Of a DNA stretch of 64,000 bases, positions 43,701 to 55,840 are shown one piece after another. How positions within the stretch are numbered: the stretch's first letter is position 1; each line of letters starts with the position of its first letter. Source of the stretch: Phanerodontia chrysosporium (Eukaryota > Basidiomycota > Agaricomycetes > Polyporales > Phanerochaetaceae); the NCBI GenBank assembly GCA_001910725.1, contig MJGA01000029.1:291315-355314 (forward strand). Reading direction: 5' to 3'. The notes under the pieces are model-generated. The model saw only the letters and a program-made list of their open reading frames with translations. It was not told where the DNA came from and did no database searches. Position numbers and translations under genes: made by a program.

Positions 43701-45857
43701 GTCGTGTGTTGGCATAGCGGTGGCGCCAAGAAGCACAAATTCGCCGAGTATATGAGTAGCTCGAGGAACTTTGCGAATGATAACAGACTGCGCCTCGCCG
43801 TAAAATATCAATAAGTACGCTTCTCCAACATACAGCTTGACACTCACTAGGTACCATCCTGCATCCGGACACGACTCGACTGTTTCCCGCAAACGATGCA
43901 GCTCTCCCACATCTCCGGGAGTTCTTCGTCGCCTTCCAACTTGGGATCGGATGGCATTGCTTTACCAAAGTTGAACAGAACACGTATGCCGCCGTGAGTG
44001 TATCTAACCTCGTGCTCGCCCTTTTTAAAGGTACAACCTGGCTCGTCGCAGGCCTCGTCGGCCTTTGAGCACATTCGCGCGATCACCTCTCCAAGACATT
44101 CGTCCACAGTGCCGTCTCGCGCGTAGTATCGATATGTAATCCACCGTCTACGACGTCCGCACAAGATAGTCCTTGATGCAGTAGTGATGGACAAAGACGA
44201 CGACGACGCTTGCGTTGAAGTTGGGGTCGCTGGCCTCGACGCTGCCGGTGTAGTCTGGTGAGGGACGTACTCTGAGTACAAGACGGAGAAAGACTGATGC
44301 CGAACGAAGCCTGTCAAGTCCGCCATCCCAGCACCATAGCTATGTTTACCTTCCCAGCCGAGGAGGCTTGTCAAAGCAGCCTTTTCGTCGCCCCCAAGCC
44401 GCAGATCGGAACTCTTCTTCTCCAGAGAGGCAATGCGCACAAGGATACTTGGAGGGTCGAAAGTGACGCCTGCGCTCGTCGACAGTATACCCCTGCGCCG
44501 CTCGATGCGGTTCAGCGCTGCAGTGAATGGCTTCTGCACAGGCTCGGGCTCCTTCTGGGACTGCTGCATGAAGGATGGTCTATAGTCGGAAATGAACGAG
44601 AAGCGGCGGGATCGCAAAGGCAGACCGCTGTCCTCCGAACTACGCGGCGCGGGAGAGCGTGAGCGGGATCTAGAAGGCTTCACCGACAACGGCAGCGGTA
44701 ACTCGAGAGATCCGCGGCGGACTGGGACAGCGCGATGGAGAAGGTTGTCCTTCTTACGAGAGAAGAAGGCCCACAGGCTCGACGCTGAGTCCCGCGACTT
44801 GTGTTTGCTGACATGTCCTGTACTGAGAGCGCGGGTGATGGAGCCGCCAGCGTCGCCAGGGGCGCAGTGGGTGCTATTGACTTGGGGAACTGGAGCGGGA
44901 CGTGCGAGTCCGCAAGCGCAGCCTGTTCTAGGAGCGCCGAGAGGTATGAGAACAAAGAGAGACGAAGGACCTTGGTAAGCGCTGCGTATTCGGTCTTCGA
45001 GACGACGCCTCTAAAGACGAATGTGCCGCCGACTATCACCAACGGCGTATCGCTCGTCCACGGCCGGGCTGGAAGGGATGTGGCGCAGCTGGCAATAAAC
45101 GAGTGCAAAGGGAGACTTACGGTCCCATGAGTCTAACCCACACAGGATCGCACCGTGCTCGTCCTCTTCAACGTCGTCCCTCTCAGGCAAAGTGAATATC
45201 CCCGGGCTGAAGACGCAGCCGAACTGCGAGCGGGGGAACTCATAGTCGTCGGTGTCGTCCTGTTCTATCGGGCTTGGCATGGTGCCCGGCGGTGCGACCG
45301 TCAGCAGCAGGTGCTTCGCGGTCGGCTTGGGGCTGGGGCGGTCCCGAACCGAGGCGGGCGCGGAGTGTCTGGACGAGCTCGCGGGTGGACGGCTCTGGCG
45401 GGAGGGGAAACTGGACGGCGCCCTTGCCGCTGTGGCGACTGAGCGTGAAGTAGCCTGGCTCGTCGTGGTTGCCCTGCGCTGGCGCACCTTTGCCCTTGAG
45501 CGTGCTCCCCTCGTCCCTCCGCACGACGGCGGTGTCTGTGCTCTGCACCCGCCGCGCCGCCATCCGCTCCGCCCTCTCCTGCATGCGCCGCATGCGCGTG
45601 CGTCGCAGCCCGACGAGCCATCCCCCGAGCGAGATGCGCTCGCCGAGCTCCTCCAGCGCATGCTCGATGGCGGCTGCCCACTCCTCCGCCTCCTCCTCGG
45701 GGACGGCGTCCTTGACCTCTTCAAGTGCATACGTGATGAACTTGCGGAGGTGCGCCTGGGCATCTATGCTCAGCGTCGGCCAGCTGGCAGAGGGCAGTGG
45801 GTGCTTGAGGCCGCGGTGGGCCCTATTCTTGGGCAGGTCAGGCAGCGGTTTGTCCAT
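40796..45857 (-). CDS. FAB1: FAB1/PIKfyve-type PtdIns3P 5-kinase, short form
   Basis: Starts MDKPLPDLPKN and ends PSDYRQLPSVL. The Cys-rich middle region is seen (CTFKKGEHEVRYTHGG, IVCGKQSS). It continues across an intron to YLLSFAKFLELLIYSANLCFLAPPLCQHTTPP, a Fab1 hallmark. The C-terminal PIPK catalytic domain has YDWTIGRRLRFSCTVYYA, FIIKTLVNAWNVADLHVL, LFYKQDIVKTFDLKG, SNIMDYS/LLVGIDE and LVDTIGSYTFAKTLE. It makes PtdIns(3,5)P2 on vacuole/endosome membranes. No FYVE finger or clear chaperonin-like domain is visible. Frame breaks near 45340-45365, 45055-45065 and 44805-44820 look like single-base losses, since homology simply resumes in the next frame. Confidence 0.85.
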
Positions 45858-46283
45858 GGCGAGGTATCATGTGTTGGCGCTGTCGCCGACGAGACTCCAG
45901 CGGGTAGATAAACAGAAGGTTCACGGCGTATACGTTGTCCGGTGCGTCATGTAGGGTGGAACGAGGATGACCGCAGGAGCCAAAATTGGGAGCTGCTCGC
46001 TCAGTCACGTTTCTCCGGAGCTAGACTCAGACATTCGCCTCTAGCTCGACAACAAATAGCATTTCAATCGCACAGGCGGTCCAACTCACGTATTCCCCCG
46101 TATCACCAGAGGTATGTAGATGCAGGCAGGACCATGAGAGCGTGATTCAGCGTGCCCACACGACTCGAGATACCTATGACCTCATCCCATTGCACTGAAA
46201 TACAAATGACCAGACATATTCGTACACATCCGTGCAACGCCAAACTTCTCGCTACAACATGCGAAGGTCTAGACCTAGCTTTA
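45858..46283. other. Intergenic, nothing recognised
   Basis: Promoter of the kinase gene and 3' flank of the cyclophilin gene. Confidence 0.4.
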
Positions 46284-47298
46284 TTACATTTCTCCGCATT
46301 CTGTCGAGCCAAAGTTAGGAAGTGCCGCGATACAAGGGCCAGTGAAACTACTCACCAACAATCTTCACGGCAAGCTTCGGGCGATTGTTGGGGCCTGTTG
46401 GGACATTCTCAATCTTGCGTAGGGTGAGCATGCCGTCGATAACCCTGCCAAAGACGACGTGCTTCCCATCGAGAAAGTCGCACTTTGCGGTAGTGATAAA
46501 GAACTGGAGTCACTCGGTCAGCAGAGGCTTGATACGTAGGATCGTGCCATATACCTGGCAGCCATTCGTGTTTGGCCCCGAGTTCGCCTGCGGATCACGG
46601 GTCAGGACGCGGCATCCGAAACATATCGAACGAGGGCGCACCATAGACAGCAAACCCGGCCCCGAGTGCTTCTCCTGGAAGTTCTCGTCCTGCAGGCCTC
46701 GTTAGACCTCATTGAGAAAGCCGGAACATATATAGCGCCTTACAGGGAACTTGTCGCCATATATCGAGAAGGATCCTGTGCCATCGCCCTTGATAAAGTC
46801 GCCACCTAACTCAAGTCAGTGAAACGGATCGTCAGTTAGGGTATTAATGCACACCTTGGCACATGAAGTTCGGCACCCTGAGCTGATGGTCAGAGTCGTC
46901 ACTCAGCGAGGGTGGATCAGCATTACTTACACTCTAAATGGGGCTCATGAGCATGCATTGAGGGAGCAATGAGGGTTACACGCACCTGTGGAATATCGCG
47001 CCTTTGTAACCCTGCGGGCGGGAGTTCACTCTATGGATATGCGGTGAATGACCAGCGCATGCTCGAAGCCATCCGTACACACCTGTACTCTCCGGTGCAC
47101 AGCTGACGGAAGTTCTCTGCCGTTCTGCAATCACCTAAAGCGTCAGACTCGTGCATTCACAGTACGTACAAAGCGTCCTTACTTGGGCACGATGTCACTG
47201 AAGAGCTCCATCTTGAGACGACCCGCAGGTGTCTCTCCGATGTTGATGTCCATGAAGACGATCGGACGCGTCGTGTTCGTGTTGGTGGATGAAGACAT
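46284..47298 (-). CDS. Cyclophilin, PPIH/CypH type peptidyl-prolyl isomerase
   Basis: Starts [33 protein letters not shown]. Blocks from successive small exons are [91 protein letters not shown] and [18 protein letters not shown] last exon encodes only ECGEM. The catalytic Arg (FHR), Phe/Met (FMCQGG), Gln (GCQFFIT) and His (GKHVVFG) are present. ENVPTGPNN and the ECGEM end match the spliceosomal U4/U6-associated PPIH group. The gene is cut into many exons, including a 3-nt microexon (46931-46933). Confidence 0.92.
46931..46933 (-). other. 3-nt microexon in the cyclophilin gene
   Basis: The trinucleotide AGT (minus strand) is preceded by a TTTAG acceptor and followed at once by a GTAAGT donor. 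The flanking introns are 52 bp (46934-46985) and 53 bp (46878-46930), the usual size here. Including it restores the family-invariant spacing FHRVxPNFM; skipping it drops one residue. Confidence 0.7.
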
Positions 47299-47633
47299 AC
47301 TGAGGTGTTTCGATGAAGGTCGAAGATGGTGAGCTAAGCGTGGTGGAAGTAGATAATCGAGTTCAGAGTTGAGGTTACGGGAGACGAATGCATTCGAAAG
47401 TCGAGGACGGGTTTATTGGCGCCTATCAATTGATGCGCCATCAGGGCAGCCTCGACGGGCGGGATTCCCGGGATCAATGTCGACGATCATCACTGTGTAA
47501 ACCGTGACAGGGTTGTTGCTCATATTTACCACGAATGTCGGTGCAGGATAAGCACAACACTTCAGAGAGCCATAGCTTATCCAGGAAATCATATTGTACA
47601 CCGAGTCCTCTACCAACATATGGTGAGCAGTCA
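47299..47633. other. Intergenic, nothing recognised
   Basis: Cyclophilin promoter and 3' flank of the permease gene. Confidence 0.4.
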
Positions 47634-49928
47634 CTACTTGACCTCAGCCGGCAGCTCCTTGACGTCGGCCTGCACCTTGTCCAGCTTCTCCATCTCTGCA
47701 GGATTTGTGACATCGATTCCCATGCGCTCCGCTGTTGCACGCCCGTCAGCACCTCGACACATGCAATTTCGGCAGCTACTCGCCTGCCATCTGCTTGATC
47801 GGTCCCGTGAACCACTTCCGCGCACTGACGACCCAGAAGCCGAGGCAGTACGTCAGAATGATGCCGACCGCAACGATCGTGTAGTTGAGCGTCTGCGAGT
47901 CGACGGGGTTTGCGGTCGGGAGGATGAACGCGATAGAGATGAAGCCGATCCAGAGCACCGCGACGACTGCAACGGGGTAAGAGAACGGCCGAGGTGGAAT
48001 GGGCCGCGCACGAAGCGGTCGCGGTATATAACGCGCAGCGCAATCGGGATGCCATACGAGATGTACAGACCAATGGTTGCGATAGAGGTCGCGGCCGAGA
48101 AGGCGACTGCGCTCCCGAGACTAGGGAGGCCGAGGCAGAAGCTGAGCGTGCAGGCCAGCCAGACTGTAGGGGTGTCTGCTCACTGAACAGTGTATGAAAG
48201 ACATGAAACGGACCTGTCCGCACAGGCGACTTGCGCTTCGTGTCGACCTTGTGGAAGAACCTGTGCCCTGGGATACCACCGTCGCGAGCGAAGGCGTACA
48301 TCATCCGGCTATTCGACGTGATGGAAAAGGTGCCACAGAAGAACATTGCGCCAATAATGATGACCTATAGAATGCGTCCCATATTGGCCGAGGTATCTAA
48401 CCCTTGAGTGCTAGAAGACTGACCATGAGAACGCTTGCGCCTTTCTCACCGACGGTGTCGAGCAATATCTGGGCAACGGGCTGCCCCGTAGGTGATGCGA
48501 TCGTGGTATCCAGGTCCTGGATAGAAAACAGCAGACCCAGGATGAGGTACCAACCCAGCACCGCTGACACGCCGATGGCCATGATAATCCCGATGGGTCC
48601 TGCCATCGCGGCGTTGTGCGTCTCTTCGGTCATCTAGAAAGAAACGCTATAGTTTAAACTCGTCATAACAGCTGAAATGCCTCACATGTGCGCTAGCATC
48701 GAAGCCTGAATGTCGTCATCAGACGGCGCACGGGACAGAGAGTTGGCGGGCTCACCTGTAAGTGTATATTGCGAGAATAGAATTCCGACCTAGTGTATAA
48801 GATACGTTGGCACGTTTCCATCACTGCACAGACCGCAGAATGGACATACCACGACGAGATATGCAGCGCTCGCGCGTTGGCTCCAGCCGACACCGTCCAC
48901 GCCTGTGTTATCGATAAACTGCGTGAATACGAACTTCGCGCTCTGGTGTGTAGGAGCCTTTGCCAAGATCGCGATAACCAGCACTGTCGTGCCGACTGCA
49001 TGCCACCAGATAGACACGTTGTTCATCTGGCGTAGCAAATGCACACCAAAAGTGTTAATCAATCCTGCCGAGCTGTCAGCGTTGACGATCCAAGGCGGAA
49101 TATTTTGGGTGAACACACCTTGCAGGATCAATACTCCGGCGTAGATTCCGATGGTGGTCTTCGCAGATGGTACGAAATCGGTATTGAATGTGCAGGCAGT
49201 GGATATAAAATTCGCAACGGCGTAACTATAATCGTCGTTAGGCCCTGCAGAAAAGGATTTATACAGCATTCCGTACCTGATTCCGGTAGTGACCGCGACC
49301 TGCCCTAGCAGGTTGAACCACCCGCACACCCACGACGCGAAAGCAGCATCTCGAGGCCTGGAAAGCATGGCTGCCCAGAAGTATGGGCCACCACTCGTCG
49401 GGTGTGCGCTACACACTTCTGCCATAGCGAGACCAACAAGCATGGTGAAGCATGCTGCATATGAGGACGTGAATGAGCAGGGAAGAACAGAGCGGCATTG
49501 AGCATACGTACAGACCACGACAAACCCCCACACCATCACGACCGGCCCTCCAGTGTTCTATAAAGAATGAGCTCACGGAGCCGAGGATGCAGTGCTGCAG
49601 CACGTACCAAGCCGTACGCAAACAGTGATGGCACACCAGTGATAACACTGATGATGGAGAACGAGACACCGAAGTTCTGAACAATTGCTACTCAGTAAGC
49701 TGCAGCGAGACGAAGCGGGTATATGCGCACCTGCAGGAGACCCAAGTCACGTCTGTAGGTTACCCGTTCTGAGCACAATTGAGGTCACATACTACAAGCG
49801 ACTGCGCTGACTTACTTGAGCTCCTGCTTGTACCCCATGCGCGCAAGCTCGGCCTCGTCCGCGTCCTCGCGGGTCGCGGAGGAGAGCGTGCCGACCTCGG
49901 CGTTGTGCAGCGCAGTGTCTCTGCTCAT
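47634..49928 (-). CDS. Amino acid/GABA-choline permease of the APC family
   Basis: The start MSRDTALHNAEVGTLSSATRED is a hydrophilic cytosolic N-terminus ending GYKQELK at an intron. The early APC signature follows (RDLGLLQNFGVSFSIISVITGV, then NTGGPVVMVWGFVV). About 12 hydrophobic segments are visible, including LAMAEVCSAHPTSGGPYFW and the conserved GFDASAHMTEETHNAAMAGP in the middle loop. Later segments are MFFCGTFSITSNSRMMYAFARDGG and PVAVVAVLWIGFISIAFILP. The tail is acidic (AEMEKLDKVQADVKELPAEVK). This is the pattern of fungal Uga4/Hnm1-type H+ symporters for GABA, choline or other amino compounds; which substrate cannot be told. Eight or more short introns split the gene. Confidence 0.85.
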
Positions 49929-50777
49929 CGCGGCGGGGTCGGAGTCAAAGAGAAGGCAGGGTGCAGAGGCGACCACGCTCCGCATGCAGCAGCTTTATCT
50001 TTGAAATAGACTCCAGCGGGGTGAGATTTTCACAGTCATGAGGGTCGCTCGACTTCTGTTCGCTGATAAGGGCGCACACGCTCAGACGCTTGGCTGTGAT
50101 GGACGCCACGTCGGGTATCGCTCTCCCTGCCCAGCTGATAACGTGCGCAGACATCCCTCGTATAAGCGACAGGCACCTGCTGGAAATACTGTCAGAAAAA
50201 TCTCGTTTGTCAGGAAAACGCACCCTTGATTGAGAAACTCACCATTGAGTGGTTGAACGCTCCTGCAATTTATGCGTACGCTGCGTCATCCGCGCATAGC
50301 ATAGTGAGGATATGCAGCTATCCTCGGTGCCTTATGTCAGGGTCGATGGTCTACCTCTCTCATTTAGTGGAAATGCGTTGTCGTATCCAGTAACAAACGC
50401 ATTTTGATTTGATGAACCTGAGCCTTGCTCCGGCGTCTGAGAAAAGAACAAAGAGGACATGTCATCATCCCGAGTGAAGGTGAGTCAGGCTAGCAGCGTT
50501 GGATCATACCGTGAAATCCCACCAAAGCAAAACTGTCACCATGGCATAGTGATAAATTGTTAGCTTCCAGGTGAACGCGTGCAACTTGTCCATGATGCAT
50601 CGAAGGGCCGTAGCGGCGTAAGCATCCGCAGGTTACCTCGAGATCGTTCGGTTAGTAGAGCTGCGCATCATGCAGTTAGAATGACTACCAGAGACTCAGG
50701 ACTTCCGGCCTTCCGGCCTTCCGGCCTTCGAGCAAAAAGGAATGTTGATGGAATACAAGAAGCTGAAGTGAAAAAAG
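49929..50777. other. Intergenic with a short CTTCCGGC repeat
   Basis: No gene. At about 50701-50730 the octamer CTTCCGGC is repeated three times in tandem, just before the tRNA gene's 3' side. Confidence 0.5.
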
Positions 50778-50851
50778 TGGCCAACGCCGGGATCGAACCG
50801 ACGACCTTGGCGTTATTAGCACCACGCTCTAACCAACTGAGCTAGTCGGCC
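50778..50851 (-). tRNA. tRNA-Ile (anticodon AAT)
   Basis: 74 nt on the minus strand, fold checked by eye. The acceptor arm GGCCGAC/GTTGGCC has one G-T wobble, with discriminator A. The D arm is GCTC..GAGC, the anticodon stem TGGTG/CGCCA around loop CTAATAA (anticodon AAT), and the T arm GTCGG-TTCGATC-CCGGC. There is no intron. Internal A box (TAGCTCAGTTGG) and B box (GGTTCGATCC) are intact. Confidence 0.97.
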
Positions 50852-50997
50852 ATACCTCCTATACTTTTTAACACGTAGTTCAGCCGTGATATTATGCTAT
50901 ACCTTTCTGGCCGACGGTCGCATTCGCGAAGCTGGAAACTCCTTCTGCCACACCTTCTCGCGGAGGCGTGAGATAGTCTGTGGCGGCTTGAGGCAAT

Positions 50998-52125
50998 ATG
51001 CTGTCTCTTATTATTTACGCCGCACTAGGGCTCGTTTGTGGTCAGTTACTACCCTCTCTGCGGTTCTTCACTCGTAACTGACGTCTTGTATCCAAGTGGC
51101 TGCCTCTCCTCATACTGGCAATGTCGCTCGTTCTGTCACTCCTTTCAAAAAGACATTCGTTCATTCACGGTACGGAGGACTTAACCTTAGAGATTTGGAT
51201 TGGAACCCGGACATGGTGAACGTATGTTCAATCATTGCTCTGTTCAGTTACCTCGTCCTGACGACTGACTTGTGTTCTTAGTGTGCATCGCAGTGCGCCG
51301 TCCTCGTCAATGCCTTCGTAGGTTCCAAGTGAATCCTACATACTGTCCAAACACCGCTTACGAGACACTCTTCTAGTCATGTCCTACGTCGCAATGTTTC
51401 TGCACCGATGAAATCGCGGCTGGTTTCAGAGACTGTATGGTCTGCAGTATCCACTTAGCACAGCTCCCGAGCCTCCTTCCAGATGCCCAGGAAAGCCAGG
51501 ACGGTACGTTTAGTCGGTCCCATTCGCGAAAAATAATCCCTCTCATCTCCTGCACCCTTTCAGAGCTAACAGAAAACTGCAACTCTGACGGATTCCCATC
51601 GCCAAACTCACAGTAACCACGAACGGTGTGGGCCCCGACATTCCCCCGGATGATCAGACGTCCGTCGTGATGGTCCCGCCCATCGGCCAGACATCCACAG
51701 TCTACCTGCACGCGCCAACTGCCACGGCGCCGGCTGGCGGGCAGCAGTTCCCGGGCACGACATACCCTTGGCAGCCGTCGCCGACGACAGTCACGACCGA
51801 TGGTGCCACCGTGTGGTACGGCGGGAGCTCGTTCGGCATGGCCATGGGTTTCTCCACGAATGCCGCCCAGGCCTCAGATACGACGGCCACGGTCACCATT
51901 TCCGGCTTCCAGACGGCTGTCACCTTCCCCGCGCCTGCGGACAACACGGTGCTGGCGAACGGTGGTGCTTCTGGCTCGGCTGCGGCTGGAGGCGCGTCCC
52001 CGAATGCTACCGATGCGGCGCTGAATCCTCAAGAGACAAATACCAGTGGCACCCTTGCGTCCCACACGATTCCATGCATCTCTCTCGTGATGATGTTGGC
52101 GAGTGTTGTGTTCTCTCACATCTGA
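50998..52125 (+). CDS. Secreted Cys-rich GPI-type protein (second member)
   Basis: Exon 1 (50998-51040) encodes MLSLIIYAALGLVC, a signal peptide completed by VAASPHT in exon 2 (51097-51221). Further exons give CASQCAVLVNAF, then SCPTSQCFCTDEIAAGFRDCMVCSIHLAQLP and ELTENCNSDGFPIAKLTV. A long Thr/Ser/Ala/Gly-rich, strand-like tail follows and ends in a hydrophobic segment (TIPCISLVMMLASVVFSHI), suggesting a GPI anchor. The cysteine spacing (C-x3-C, CxC, C-x2-C) parallels the gene at 37630-38550. Probably a cell-wall or surface protein; the role is unknown. Introns are 56-60 bp, phases consistent. Confidence 0.75.
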
Positions 52126-52380
52126 CTTTTATAGGCCTGTAATTGTGCCATGTAGGGTTCCTCGTGGTTTATTGTTGTAGAGGCGTGCCTCGTTCCTGTC
52201 ATTACTCCTGGGTGTCCATAGATATACCCCATGTTTGATGCCTTGCAATTGGTCGACTGGACCAGATCAGCCGTCGCATCGACGTTCGAATGCGGATGAA
52301 GTGCATTTAAGGTGTTCCACCAGGCAGCTAATGGTAAATATCTACATCCACGCATCTTCTCGGTCCACGGCAATCCCCTT
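52126..52380. other. Convergent 3' region
   Basis: Short AT-richer spacer between two convergent genes; possible polyadenylation signals only. Confidence 0.4.
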
Positions 52381-54692
52381 CTAAGGCAGCAACAAAAACC
52401 GGTTGCGCAATTCGACAAAGTTCGGCGTCCCGAGCCCCGTCGCAGGATCCCACCCAGGCTGAGCAGCGAAGCCCGGCGTCCCACAGCCCGGGTTGGAGCC
52501 ATTCTTGATGTCGTTGAACGCACCCTTGAACAGGTCCGAGTACAGCTGCGAAACATGTCCTCATCAGTGCACCGCGTTACCTCAGGCCCAGACGGGACGC
52601 ACTGCAGGATTAATGAATCCGATCGGCCCCTTGCCAATCGCGAGTCGCGCGTCGTTGATCGCGGCGAGCAGAGACGCAGTCACAGGCGTCGACGCAGACG
52701 TGCCAAACACGAGCTCAAATCGACCATTGACCGAGACGAGGTAGTTCGCCCTGCGTCCGCAGGTCAGCCCATAGGTCTCCATCTCTCAGAAAGGCACGCA
52801 CCCATTGGCAGAGATGTCCGGGTACCCGCGGCCCGACGCGTTGAACGTGCCCGCGGGGTACGGCGGCGGGAACTTCTGGAGGTAGCCCTCTACCGCCGTC
52901 TTCTGGTACGCCGGCGTCGGGAACTGGTTCGAGAAGCCGCCGCCGGAGAAGATCACCTGTTCGCACGCGCTCTCCGGGTCCGTGACCTGCCGCCGCGCGC
53001 TCAGCACTGCATCAGAAGACAGCAGGGGGTAAGACCGACCTTGGCCCCGGGGTTGACCTGCGTCGCACCGACGCTGGTGATGAACGGGCACACGCCCGGG
53101 AAGGACGGCGAGAAGATCTTGGCGGCCGTCGAGACGGTGCCGTCCGGGTTCAGACAGAGGTTGTTGCGCCCCGCGACACCACGGTCCCCGGACGAGTGCA
53201 GCACGGTGACGCCCAGCAGGCCGAGCTGTGGCGCGCGATGAGAGGCGTCAGGGGAGAGACGTGGTGTGGCAGGCGGACCTTGGCATACTCGGTGCACTGG
53301 CGGGTCGAGTACAGAGGCGTCTGCAGACGCTCGTCATGCGAGTAAGAGGTCGATTGGACGAATGCGGGCTTCACTCCGCCGCATTGCTCAGGTCCTGGGA
53401 TGCGAGAGTGAGTACAGTAGCCAGTCAGTGGTGCAGGACATACCTTGAAAGCCCGCTGGGTTAGGGTCTGGGTAGACGCCATCTAGAGTAGAGTTGTCTC
53501 CGCCTTCGAATGTACAGAATGTGCCATCAAGAGCGTCGAGGAGGTTGTCAAAGGATGCGCCTACAGTCAGAACGCTTCTGGTCAGTGAGGTGTTAGCAAG
53601 AGACGCATACTACATACCCTGAATAGCATCTCCGACTTGGAAGAGCGTAACTTCTTGGCCTTTACCAACGAGTGACATGGAGTACTGCAAATCAAGGTTC
53701 GACTCCCCGTGTTCAGCATTCGTGAAGTTGATAGAACCTTCGTCGACATGTCAACAAAGATACACTATTATGATAGACGAGGGATGCCTTACCTCCATCA
53801 ATGCTGATAAGCTTAGGACGTTCGCCGATCTGCGAAGCGGAAAAGTTCTTGAAGAACAGATCCATATCGTTCGGGGTGTAGGTTTCCGGACCATATTCGA
53901 CTGTCAACGCCTGTAAGCGGGGAACCATAGACCGGCGGCTGGAGACACACCGACGGCAATAGAGTTCTTGTGTGCTGCAAGCGGAACGAAGCCATGGAAA
54001 TTGTACAGTGCGCGAATGCAATCCGGTGTAATTTGCTGGTCGCAGGTCGTGAGATCATTCGCAAGCGCCTTCGCAGGCCCCAGCGAGACAGGAGAAGACG
54101 ACCCGAGCAGCTGTGAGATGACGCCGTCGCGTCCGAGCTTGACATCGAAATGCAGCGTCGGCGTGATGAGGTCGATGTGTGGTGCGACGTGCGCGGGGAC
54201 GTGGTACGCCTCGCGGCACGCGATGTGCTCGCGGGGTGCCTCCGGATGGCTGTACACAAAGTACTCCGTGCCGAGCAGGTCCTCTGCCTCCAGCACAGAC
54301 ACGTTCGCGTGCACCCAGCCGCCGGTCGTGCTGAGGCGGATGCGGCCGGCGTCGATGCCGGCGTCGACGAGCCACGCATGCACGGCATCGGCGGACTCGC
54401 GCGACGGTCGGAACGTGCTCGCGACCTTCGCGGGAGACCAGTGCTTTCCGTAGTTCGGCGATTCCGGGTGCGAGACGTCGAGCAGGTACTCTTCGATCAG
54501 ATGCAGGTTCGGCTGGGCGAGGCCGACCCGCAGAGGGAGGATGAGGTCGGGATCGGCGCGCCGCACGGGGGTCCAGCCTGTCGGAAGGGAGCGGCGGGAC
54601 TCGTGGACGACACGAACTTCATGAGGGGCAGCATAGCAGTATACGCCGAGGCTCAGAATGAGAGCCAGAGCGCGAAGGGGCACTCCAAGCAT
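52381..54692 (-). CDS. Sedolisin-family acidic serine peptidase (TPP1-like)
   Basis: MLGVPLRALALILSLGVYCYA is a signal peptide. The prokumamolisin propeptide follows (PNLHLIEEYLLDVSHPESPNYGKHWSPAKVASTF .. HHANVSVLEAEDLLGTEYF region). The mature enzyme begins near TPDCIRALYNF and continues IAVVEYGPETYTPNDMDLFF after an intron. Sedolisin catalytic residues are visible: Glu and Asp in GESNLDLQYSMS, the oxyanion Asp in HSSGDRG and the nucleophile Ser in FGTSASTPVTASLLAAINDARL. The end, CGTPGFAAQPGWDPATGLGTPNF, contains the usual calcium-site region. It is a secreted peptidase active at acid pH that removes tripeptides or cleaves internally, and probably nutritional. A TATA-like box is at 54755-54760. 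Confidence 0.93.
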
Positions 54693-54754
54693 GTTGTGAG
54701 AGACGACCCGACCACTATGCGGTCACAAGCCAAAAAAGCTGGACCAGCAGTCGG

Positions 54755-54760
54755 TTATAT
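54755..54760 (-). promoter_or_regulatory. TATA box of the sedolisin gene
   Basis: Minus-strand CATATAACC, about 63 bp before the ATG at 54692. Confidence 0.45.
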
Positions 54761-55840
54761 GAGCCTCTCGCCATGACGCGCTTTGCTGGCAGATCTACGA
54801 AGGTCGGACACCATGACAGTGGTAGATTGTGCGACGTCGGTAGTATCTTTGAACCCATTGTGCCCACATGAAGATACTTGCGGATGCAGTGGGGAGCGTC
54901 CATAAACCCTTCTCTGGAAGACACGACAAGGGTTCGGTCAGTCATCGACTGCAGGTGAAGAAGCAGCTCACTGTGCCCGTGTGCACCAGGTGGGGTCTAT
55001 GGCGGAAGGAGGCGCAATAGCTACCATCCAACTCGTTATCTCTAGGAGTAGAGATGGAACAATGTTCCCAGATGCATGCGGACGGCGGCGAAGAAGAGTC
55101 GATTCCTGGTAGCCCACGTTCATGTGGTCGACTGACGGGCCGCGGGGCCATCAGAAGAAGATTTGCAAGGCAATGTCACTTGATGCAAAGGGCTTCAGAG
55201 CATGCAGGACTTGCATTCACGATGAAACATAACTGGCGGTGTTGCAAGATTATTGCTGAATGACGATGGCCCTTGTCTGTTGAGTTCCAGCATAGCCCTC
55301 ACTTTGACGGCCACCTGCCGAGGATGACGACAGCATTGTGCCTCAATCTAGAAGGATCCTAAACTGGTGCAAGATGTGTCCTCCACAGTGACCTCAACAT
55401 GCGGTGAAGGTGCAGACTGGCAGAGTCTCGAGCAGTAGCAGAGGGAGGTGGCAGAGGTTGAAGGTCACGGATGAAATGGCCCAACTTGGATAAGATTAGA
55501 TATGCAGGAATACGGATCACACAGAGCGGATCAACGGATTGTTTGGCAAGACCCTCCGATCCTAACACTGCTCGGCATCCCCGGCATCCTCGGGCTGCTA
55601 CAATCCGTGGGCGATGAGTACACGATCGCTTTTGTCTGACCGCGCGAGAAACGTGATATATACATCGTGCAGAATCTCTCATGCTGTCTAGCAACGACCA
55701 CGCTTTGTGCAGCGCTTCGCTGCCTGCAACGTGTCCACGTTCTTTCGCCTCGGCTTGACGGGATACCCGACGCCGAGTCGCGGCTCACACCTTGTCCCCC
55801 ACCACCACCTCCCTAGGCATCGCCCTCGTCCTTGCCAGCC
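54761..55840. other. Divergent intergenic region, no gene
   Basis: Lies between the sedolisin and DUF2470 genes. Only short frames without coding character are found. Confidence 0.5.
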
